A program made the position numbers and the translations under genes. Shown here piece by piece: positions 7,501 through 12,507 of a stretch of 14,144 nucleotides of DNA. The stretch lies in NCBI GenBank assembly GCA_002395925.1, contig DGVM01000200.1:1-14144 (forward strand). The letters are read 5' to 3'. The number at the start of each line of letters is the position of its first letter. The stretch's first letter is position 1. The DNA is from Bacteroidales bacterium UBA4284. Its GTDB lineage: Bacteria; Bacteroidota; Bacteroidia; Bacteroidales; UBA932. Under the pieces are notes generated by a model. The model ran no database searches, had not been told where the DNA came from, and was given only the letters and a program-made list of their open reading frames with translations.

Positions 7501-9325
7501 GCGTCCCGTCAACGGCTGCACCAATGCCATGGCGCTGGAAATCGGCGGAGTCTTCGAACCCACGTCAAACCAGTACTACAGCATCGGCGGCGTAGTGGGA
7601 AAGGGCTCCGGCAGCATGCTCATATCGGACTGCCTGAATACGGGCGACGTCACCTACAGCCAGCAGATTTCCGGCTCCAACGGTTACACGTTCGTAGGTG
7701 GCGTGGTAGGACACACCAACGGCAGTATTGAAGATTCAAGCAACGGCGGTACCGTTACCTTGACCGGCTGCAACAACGCACAGGATCCGTTCTTCGGCGG
7801 CGTAGTGGGTTCTACGGACAGCAAGAACGATCATCACATTACAGGTAAGTATCCTTCGGCCAGCGCCACCAACTACGGCTCCGTGGTCGTCAATTCATCC
7901 GAGCAGTCCAAGAAATACGTCCGCGTCGGCGGTGTCGCAGGCCGTCTGCATACGGGTGGCACTATGACCGCTACCAATAGCGGACCTGTTACCGTAAGCA
8001 ATCTCACCTGCACGCAGTTACATGTGGGCGGAATTACGGGAGCCTCCAACGGCTCACTTTCCGACTGTGTCAATTCCGGCGAGGTAGCCATTGCTTCCGG
8101 TTCCACTATGCAGCATCTGTGTGCCGGCGGTATTGTCGGTACCCTCGGCAACAAGACGGTTTCTGCATGCTCCAACTCAGGTGCGGTTTCCAACGCCGGC
8201 AAGGCAACGACCTATGCCTATATCGGTGGTTGTGTCGGCCGCATCACCGGCAGCGCCGTGCTCACAGGAACCGCATCGTCATACAATTCCAATTCCGGAA
8301 CCGTCTCCGAAACATCCGAAACTGCAGATGTCGCCCTTGGCGGCGTCGTCGGTGTGAACCAGGGCGCAGATACTGATATGGCGTATGCCAGGAATACCGG
8401 CGAAATCAACTATTCCGGCAATACCCGCCACGACAGCTATGTAGGCGGTGTTCTCGGTCTGGGAGATGCTACCGTCACGATGGATTATGCATCCAATGAG
8501 GGCAACCTCAACTTTGAGGCCCTGACCATCTCGCATGAGGTCTGGATTGGCGGTGTCATTGGCGGATTCAATGCCTCGAACGACAGCGTCAGCAGTACTG
8601 AACTTACTTTCACGGGTTTAACCAATTCCGGTGCGATCAACTGCCCCAATGCCGGTGACAACGGAGGCAATATGGCAATAGATAAGGATGTGAAGCCGTC
8701 GGCATACTCTTATATCGGTGGTATTTCCGGCGTCGGCAATTGCGGCAACAAGGTGTTCCTTAACTGTACTTGTACCGGAGATATTACCCTCTATAATCAG
8801 CTGAAGGTGCGTCTTGGCGGTATCGCAGGATACCTTACCAGGAATCCTACCGGGAGTGCCTATACAGAAAATGCAACCATTACCTATTATCGTTACAATC
8901 CTGGTAGCGTTTTGGAATCCAATACCAATGGCGTAGTGGGCGGTATAGTCGGTTATATGGACATCGAAACGGTTCATGACGTCACTTTCTGGGGCAGGAT
9001 ACAGACCACCGGTTCCTCTCCCAACTGCTTTACCGGCGGTATCGTAGGCCAGCTCGGAGGCACCTGCAAGAACTTCCACAATTGTAATATCTACGCCCCG
9101 TCCAATATTGTGGGAGCCGGAGCAGGTTCCTTCGGTGCCACCGGTGCAGGCCTCTTCGCCAGCAAGTCTTCCAGTACGGCATTTGATTTTGCCGGCAGCA
9201 AGGTCAAGAAGGGCACCAAGGTCCAGAAGATTGAAATTACTGCGGAGAATATGGCGGATGCCGTCATCGGGCGCAAACATGCATCCGCAGTGACCAATCC
9301 TCCCACTATTGTAGATGAGTTCTAA
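4553..9325 (+). CDS. Large GLUG-repeat surface lipoprotein with fimbrillin-like and Fn3/jelly-roll domains
   Basis: A 1590-residue lipoprotein, probably an adhesin or glycan-binding surface protein. The ATG at 4553 is chosen because it gives a lipoprotein signal, MKKIQLLSAAVLCIIAAASC, with Cys20. A GTG at 4466 would add 29 residues ahead of it. Acidic and basic residues right after the Cys (EKE) are compatible with outer-surface export, though this is not decisive. Residues about 28-258 resemble a fimbrillin/Mfa-like domain (WKAGDCISVNG, YAAYPASAVSGYG). Residues 262-583 are an Fn3 plus jelly-roll module homologous to the two in the upstream phosphoesterase. A leader with GTFDGNGKTIAGL (about 630) precedes some 22 GLUG-like repeats of about 36 residues (719 to about 1520), each with a GGVVG-like strand and a C.N.G.V turn, predicted to form a long beta-helix. 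The C-terminal 70 residues are repeat-free. No catalytic motif is seen. It probably shares a transcript with both neighbours. Confidence 0.88.
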   Translation: MKKIQLLSAAVLCIIAAASCEKEVAGPEVISTTISASLPSSKTELGEKEGNAWHNYWKAGDCISVNGVASEALGDQAGGSSSANFVFNGVVAAPYYAAYPASAVSGYGRGSATVTVPAQQKYVKGSYDPDAFVMIGESSKEGSVALSPAVSVFHLSVTGNGFISKVKLTGAADAALSGSFTTDFSSCTPSAASNVVEMAAESPAALPAEFFICVPAGLSGSVQVELTDPNGGSKSVKANIKAPLAAGVVYSPSALSYNVSSDLSITAEGITSSTAVICVAGSPSDAYTFNVYSDQGCTSLVDSYAVPAGSACWSDKSPRFCISGLESGTTYYVRVSDDSSFKQSNVLPVTTTQFIIVEAGSNTASVGDVILAEDFSELRWDCDLIGGGAGYFPTSLDSFTNSEPASYQAAATSNEKQLSSQASALAGSRLAHWAQGANPNLYIHPGYIKLVGSSKVTHIVTPALDNIPVGMFATLEVELTASAYYSESSGSFCTKNAIVAVQAPGEWNELTGESKTNTLDLQTKVASVTLKEETAWNTYKVTLSGVARGSRLAFGAAKDVTKNDARMNLSDIKITIKDIEEDVSNITVKDDATFQKFVNAVAGGNKTVNATLNPSGSTLNLSSSTVSSFESIEDFEGTFDGNGKTIAGLTKPLFATLMGTVKNLTLNSTVKSTDAEDANWGIFAKVLSSGEAVASIINCEAQGSVSYTPSSALEKDCQLGGLVGNNKGGAISGCTNKASVTLGSNGQTNASQASVGGVVGRTQKNGSFQGEITDCSNSGTVSCNAALSENIYIGGILGYQVEKKESISGCTNSGTVRLGYGFSTAKALHIGGVVGLGKGLIESCENLSGGVVTTENGSSAGTYLCQGGVVGRLNRDVADVTYTGLSNAGTVNVGAGGGSEARLIGGVVGRCDEGAALSDLTNSGNINYSSTEALPTYIGGVVASNTTAELSLENCSSTGGTLTYSGETAKGPLYIGGVVGYSTRPVNGCTNAMALEIGGVFEPTSNQYYSIGGVVGKGSGSMLISDCLNTGDVTYSQQISGSNGYTFVGGVVGHTNGSIEDSSNGGTVTLTGCNNAQDPFFGGVVGSTDSKNDHHITGKYPSASATNYGSVVVNSSEQSKKYVRVGGVAGRLHTGGTMTATNSGPVTVSNLTCTQLHVGGITGASNGSLSDCVNSGEVAIASGSTMQHLCAGGIVGTLGNKTVSACSNSGAVSNAGKATTYAYIGGCVGRITGSAVLTGTASSYNSNSGTVSETSETADVALGGVVGVNQGADTDMAYARNTGEINYSGNTRHDSYVGGVLGLGDATVTMDYASNEGNLNFEALTISHEVWIGGVIGGFNASNDSVSSTELTFTGLTNSGAINCPNAGDNGGNMAIDKDVKPSAYSYIGGISGVGNCGNKVFLNCTCTGDITLYNQLKVRLGGIAGYLTRNPTGSAYTENATITYYRYNPGSVLESNTNGVVGGIVGYMDIETVHDVTFWGRIQTTGSSPNCFTGGIVGQLGGTCKNFHNCNIYAPSNIVGAGAGSFGATGAGLFASKSSSTAFDFAGSKVKKGTKVQKIEITAENMADAVIGRKHASAVTNPPTIVDEF
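5336..6300 (+). repeat. Fn3 + jelly-roll module, copy C
   Basis: This is the third copy of the module, in a different gene from A and B. The Fn3 half has CTSLVDSYAVPAGSACW and GLESGTTYYVRV. The second half begins DVILAEDFSELRWDCD and contains LYIHPGYIKLVGSS, HIVTPALDNIP and LAFGAAKDV, ending ITIKDIEED. Similarity to copies A and B is visible at the DNA level around the ILAEDFSE codons, which fits duplication or recombination between the two genes. Confidence 0.75.
6707..9119 (+). repeat. Array of about 22 GLUG-like protein repeats
   Basis: Counting each (I/V/L)GGVVG-like core gives 22 units, from LGGLVG at residue 719 to TGGIVG at residue 1494, at a mean spacing of about 36 residues. Most units contain a C-x-N-(S)-G-x-V turn between cores. 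The units differ strongly in DNA sequence, so the array is old or under diversifying selection rather than a recent tandem expansion. GLUG repeats occur in bacterial surface adhesins and in IgA-peptidase-related proteins. Confidence 0.8.
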
Positions 9326-9331
9326 GATTTT

Positions 9332-10918
9332 ATGAACAGACTGCTTGCTGTCTTCGGTGTCGTGCTTGCTGCGGTGTCCTGCAGTGGGGGCTATATTACT
9401 TATGAGCAGTATGGCGCCCGTGGAGACGGCCGTCACGACGATATGCCTGCCATCGTTGCCGCACACGACGCGGCGAACGAAAAAGGCCTTCCCGTGAAGG
9501 CCAGGGCCGGTGCCACATATTATATCGGCGGCGGCCTTCTGACGGCCCATATCCGCACCGACACCGATTGGGGTACGGCCAGGTTCATCATCGACGACTC
9601 GGCGATACAGACAGACCCCGTCACCCTCGACAACGTCGACTGTCCTGTTTTTAAGGTGGAGTCCAGCATGGAGCCTTATGAAATAGAAGGTCTCCGTGCC
9701 GGACTCCGCAAGGGGCAGCCTTCCCTCGGCGTCCGTCTGCCTTGCCGTAGCCTCGTGAAGGTGGAGAACGAAAACCATCGCGTGTATATCCGCAAGGGCG
9801 AAAACCAGAACAACGGCGTTCCCCAGCAGGAAATGCTCGTGGCGGATGCCGACGGCAGCATTGAAGATGCCTCCGCCATCATCTGGGATTACGACGGCAT
9901 AACCGGGGCAACGGCCTGGCCGATAGACACTGTACGCCTCACGGTTCGCGGAGGGGTGTTCACGACCGTCGCCAACCAGGCTCCGGCGAAATACAACTAT
10001 TTCGTCCGCGGCATCGACGTGCGTCGCTCCAATGTGCTCGTTGAGGGCGTGACCCATTATGTAACGGGCGAACTGGAGGAGCACGGAGCCCCGTATTATG
10101 CCTTCCTGTGGGTGCGTTATGCGGCCGACGTGACCATTAAGGACTGCCTTCTCACACCCCACCGAATCTATTGGACCATAGGCTCCGCGGGCATCCCTGC
10201 CAGGATGGGCTCCTACGACCTCGGTGCGAATTCATCAGTCAACGTCCGTTGGGAGAACTGCACCCAGACCATCGACATCGACGATCCGTCGTACTGGGGC
10301 CTCTTCACGTCCAACCATTGCAAGAACCTTACGATGGAGCGCTGCAGCATTTCCCGCTTCGACGCCCACATGGGTGTGGAGAACGTCACCCTGAAAGACT
10401 GCGTCTTCGGCCATATGGGAATGCGCTGCGTGGGCTTCGGGCGCCTGTATATGGAAAACTGCGAGGTCCACTACCGCAACTTTATCCTGCTGAGGGACGA
10501 TTACGGCTCTTCCTGGGACGGTGAAGTGGTGCTGAAAGACTGCGTCCACAAGCCCTATTTCGGCAATCCCATCACGCTGATTGACGGCGCCAACAACGGC
10601 GACCACGACTTCGGCTATTCCTGCTGCCTTCCGGCGAACATAGAGCTTCATAACTTCCTGGTGGACGACCGCTGCTGCGAGGCCATTGACAGGGTTTTCC
10701 TCTTCGGAACCTTCTCGCGCGACGTGCGCGCCCCCGGCCTCCAGCCTTATCAAGCCAGTGGAACCATTTTGCTCGACAATGCTCGCACCTTGAGCGGCAA
10801 GCCGCTGGAATTGAGCCTGAATCCCGGCCTGTTTGCCGGATATAGTGTCATCGGAGGCCGCTGGAGGTGGGAATACGCCTTCTGCGCTGGTGCCCTTCCG
10901 ACTATTTGCCCGTCGTAG
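9332..10918 (+). CDS. Right-handed beta-helix lipoprotein, pectate-lyase-like fold, activity unassigned
   Basis: A 528-residue putative lipoprotein. The ATG lies 6 bp after the preceding stop, so translational coupling is likely. The signal is MNRLLAVFGVVLAAVSC with Cys17. The residues after it (SGGY) lack acidic charge, so periplasmic-side anchoring is slightly favoured. Residues 21-65 match the start of pectate-lyase-superfamily beta-helix proteins (YEQYGARGDGRHDD, then GATYYIGGG). The middle consists of beta-helix rungs, with the stretches NQAPAKYNYFVRGIDVRRSNV, IGSAGIPARMGSYDL, YWGLFTSNHCKNL, SRFDAHMGVENVTLKDC and LLRDDYGSSWDGEVVLKDC. I associate these with a conserved but uncharacterised family of secreted bacterial proteins. 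No GH28 signature (DG.D, GDD, GHG) is present, so it should not be called a polygalacturonase. A lyase, a structural role or a glycan-binding role are all open. Its context is pectin-related enzymes. Confidence 0.8.
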   Translation: MNRLLAVFGVVLAAVSCSGGYITYEQYGARGDGRHDDMPAIVAAHDAANEKGLPVKARAGATYYIGGGLLTAHIRTDTDWGTARFIIDDSAIQTDPVTLDNVDCPVFKVESSMEPYEIEGLRAGLRKGQPSLGVRLPCRSLVKVENENHRVYIRKGENQNNGVPQQEMLVADADGSIEDASAIIWDYDGITGATAWPIDTVRLTVRGGVFTTVANQAPAKYNYFVRGIDVRRSNVLVEGVTHYVTGELEEHGAPYYAFLWVRYAADVTIKDCLLTPHRIYWTIGSAGIPARMGSYDLGANSSVNVRWENCTQTIDIDDPSYWGLFTSNHCKNLTMERCSISRFDAHMGVENVTLKDCVFGHMGMRCVGFGRLYMENCEVHYRNFILLRDDYGSSWDGEVVLKDCVHKPYFGNPITLIDGANNGDHDFGYSCCLPANIELHNFLVDDRCCEAIDRVFLFGTFSRDVRAPGLQPYQASGTILLDNARTLSGKPLELSLNPGLFAGYSVIGGRWRWEYAFCAGALPTICPS

Positions 10919-10933
10919 CCCGCTTTATCTTTG
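10905..10933 (+). promoter_or_regulatory. Candidate Bacteroidetes sigma-ABfr-type promoter
   Basis: TATCTTTG at 10926-10933 fits the Bacteroidetes -7 consensus TAnnTTTG exactly. A TTTG at 10905-10908 could be the -33 element, but the 17-nt gap is shorter than the usual 19 or so. The predicted transcript would start near 10940 and leave a 5' leader of about 15 nt before the GH28 start. The -7 box sits in the only sizeable gap (36 bp) after the beta-helix gene. Confidence 0.4.
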
Positions 10934-10954
10934 ATTGAACCCCTTTTGTGCTAT

Positions 10955-12322
10955 ATGAAGAGAATCTTTTGTGTTTTTTTGATGTGGACTTTGCTGCCGG
11001 GCGCTGCGGCGCTGGCGGGAAAGCGGTATGTGGATATCACGTCGCTGGGGGCCAGGGCCGTGCCCGGAAAGGACAACGCGGCCGCCATCCAGAAGGCGAT
11101 TGACAAGGTGAGCGAAGCCGGCGGCGGAACGGTCACCGTCCCTGCCGGGGATTTCCTGACCGGCCCCGTCGAACTCAAATCCGGTGTGGAACTCCATCTG
11201 CAGATGGGTGCACGACTGCTGGGGTTTCCCGATATCGCCGTTTACGAGAAAGCCCACTATGTCTATCCCGACGGGAACAGGGCCCCTCATTGCGGGTTGT
11301 TTTATGCCAACGGCCAGGAGAATATAGCCATCACCGGTTTGGGTACCATCGACGGCCAGGGCGGCCATCGGGCCTTCAATGTCGGCAAGGCGGATCCCGG
11401 CGGAAGACCCATGATCATCCTCTTCCGGGACTGCAGGAACGTGGTGGTGAAAGATGTCCGCCTGGAGAACTCCGCCCACTGGGTGCAGTACTATACGGAC
11501 TGCGAAGGGGTGAGGGTAAGCGGCATCAAGGTTTACTCCCATTGCAACTACAACAATGACGGCATAGACATAGAATCCAAGGACGTTGTGGTGGAAAACT
11601 GCATCTTCGACTGCGAGGACGACGCCATCTGCCTGAAAGGCGCCGGCGAGCGCCTCTGCGAGAACGTGGCGGTGACGAGTTGCGTCGCCGCATCCAACTG
11701 CAATGCCATCAAGCTGGGCACGGGCTCATCGACCGGATACCGCAATGTCACCGTCAGCAACATAACCATCCGCCGTGCCAGCGAAGACAATTTCCGCCAC
11801 TGGTCCACGAAGATCAAGGGCGTTACGGCTCCCACTACCGTCATCTCCGGCATTGCCGTGGAAGTGGTGGACGGGGGCATCTGTGAGAATGTCAACATCT
11901 GTAATATTGCGATGCGGGACGTGCAGACGCCCATCTTCATCCGTATGGGAAGGCGTGGCAGCAGCTGCGAAAACAGCAAGCTGAAGGCCGTCACCATCAG
12001 CGGGGTAACGGCAGTGTCCGAGAGCATGATGTCCAGTTCCATAACGGGCGTTCCCGGTTTGTATCCGGAAGATATCTACCTCTCAGACATAGACATCACC
12101 TCTCCCGGCGGCGGTACGGAGGAAATGACGTTGATTCCCGTTCCGGAAGAGGAGGATTCCTATCCGGAAAACAGAAAACTGGGGCACAGCCTCCCTGCGT
12201 CAGGTCTCTATATCAGGCACGCCAACAATGTCTATCTATCCAACGTCCGCTTCCATTTCCGGGAGCCGGACGCCCGTCCGCTAATTGTTACGGATGACTG
12301 CAAGAACATTGTGACCAAATGA
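10955..12322 (+). CDS. Exported GH28-family (polygalacturonase-like) protein
   Basis: A 455-residue product. The ATG at 10955 is preferred over an in-frame TTG at 10931 because it begins a clean signal peptide (MKRIFCVFLMWTLLPGAAALA, cleavage expected after ALA). There is no lipobox, so it is probably periplasmic or secreted. The GH28 beta-helix is clear: YVDITSLGARAVPGKDN near the N-terminus, then RDCRNVVVKDVRLENSAHWV, NNDGID (Asp202, Asp205), EDDAICLKG (Asp222, Asp223) and IKLGTGSSTGYRNVTVSN. These acids match the catalytic Asp set of GH28, which hydrolyses galacturonic-acid linkages by inversion. The usual GHG is replaced by Cys-Asn-Ala (249-251), as in a subgroup of Bacteroidetes GH28-like proteins, so specificity or activity may differ from a true polygalacturonase. 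It has its own candidate promoter, and its stop overlaps a downstream start by ATGA. Confidence 0.88.
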   Translation: MKRIFCVFLMWTLLPGAAALAGKRYVDITSLGARAVPGKDNAAAIQKAIDKVSEAGGGTVTVPAGDFLTGPVELKSGVELHLQMGARLLGFPDIAVYEKAHYVYPDGNRAPHCGLFYANGQENIAITGLGTIDGQGGHRAFNVGKADPGGRPMIILFRDCRNVVVKDVRLENSAHWVQYYTDCEGVRVSGIKVYSHCNYNNDGIDIESKDVVVENCIFDCEDDAICLKGAGERLCENVAVTSCVAASNCNAIKLGTGSSTGYRNVTVSNITIRRASEDNFRHWSTKIKGVTAPTTVISGIAVEVVDGGICENVNICNIAMRDVQTPIFIRMGRRGSSCENSKLKAVTISGVTAVSESMMSSSITGVPGLYPEDIYLSDIDITSPGGGTEEMTLIPVPEEEDSYPENRKLGHSLPASGLYIRHANNVYLSNVRFHFREPDARPLIVTDDCKNIVTK

Positions 12323-12507
12323 GAAGATTCTTTATCATAATTCTGGGCCTCTCCGTGGAAATCACGTTCAAGAATGGCCAGAAGCTGGTACGCACCGCCA
12401 GGCCGATGCCTCCAAGGCCGAATCCTCAAGGGCATCGGTGCGCGATCCCGTTACCAATAGCCACCTGTCGGCAAAATCCATCATCCACTTCCAGTCGATA
12501 TCCATGA
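12319..12507 (+). pseudogene. Truncated start of a secreted-protein gene
   Basis: An ATG overlapping the GH28 stop codon (ATGA) opens a frame beginning MRRFFIIILGLSV, which looks like the n- and h-regions of a signal peptide. After about 15-18 codons the frame becomes Pro- and Arg-rich and runs antisense to the minus-strand esterase gene until a TGA at 12505-12507. Only the first 40-50 bp look like genuine coding sequence. The simplest reading is a fourth plus-strand gene whose remainder was lost at a rearrangement, or at an assembly join near 12355-12460. A chance hydrophobic run in the intergenic gap is possible. Confidence 0.45.

Noticed and set aside
6707..9119. Possible CRISPR or DNA tandem repeat array
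   Set aside because: The periodicity is at protein level only (the GGVVG core every 36 or so residues). The DNA units are diverged, vary in length and are continuously coding.
8618..10162. Long minus-strand open frame of 514 codons
   Set aside because: It lies antisense to the end of the GLUG lipoprotein and the start of the beta-helix gene, which both have clear domains and signal peptides. Its translation shows no recognisable domain, and long antisense frames are common in GC-rich coding DNA.
10860..10918. Possible frameshift at the C-terminus of the beta-helix protein
   Set aside because: The last 20 or so residues look atypical, but neither alternative frame gives a recognisable continuation and the stop leaves a normal gap to the next gene.
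10931..10954. Upstream TTG start for the plus-strand GH28 gene
   Set aside because: It lies inside the candidate -7 element and adds eight residues ahead of a complete signal peptide starting at 10955.
12341..12383. Inverted repeat TTCTGGGCC / GGCCAGAA as a bidirectional terminator
   Set aside because: The arms pair only with one bulge, the loop is about 26 nt, and no T-run follows on either strand.
12403..12438. 8-bp inverted repeat CCGATGCC / GGCATCGG near the esterase 3' end
   Set aside because: It lies inside the reading frame, has a 20-nt loop and lacks a T-tract. It could matter only as part of the junction anomaly noted elsewhere.
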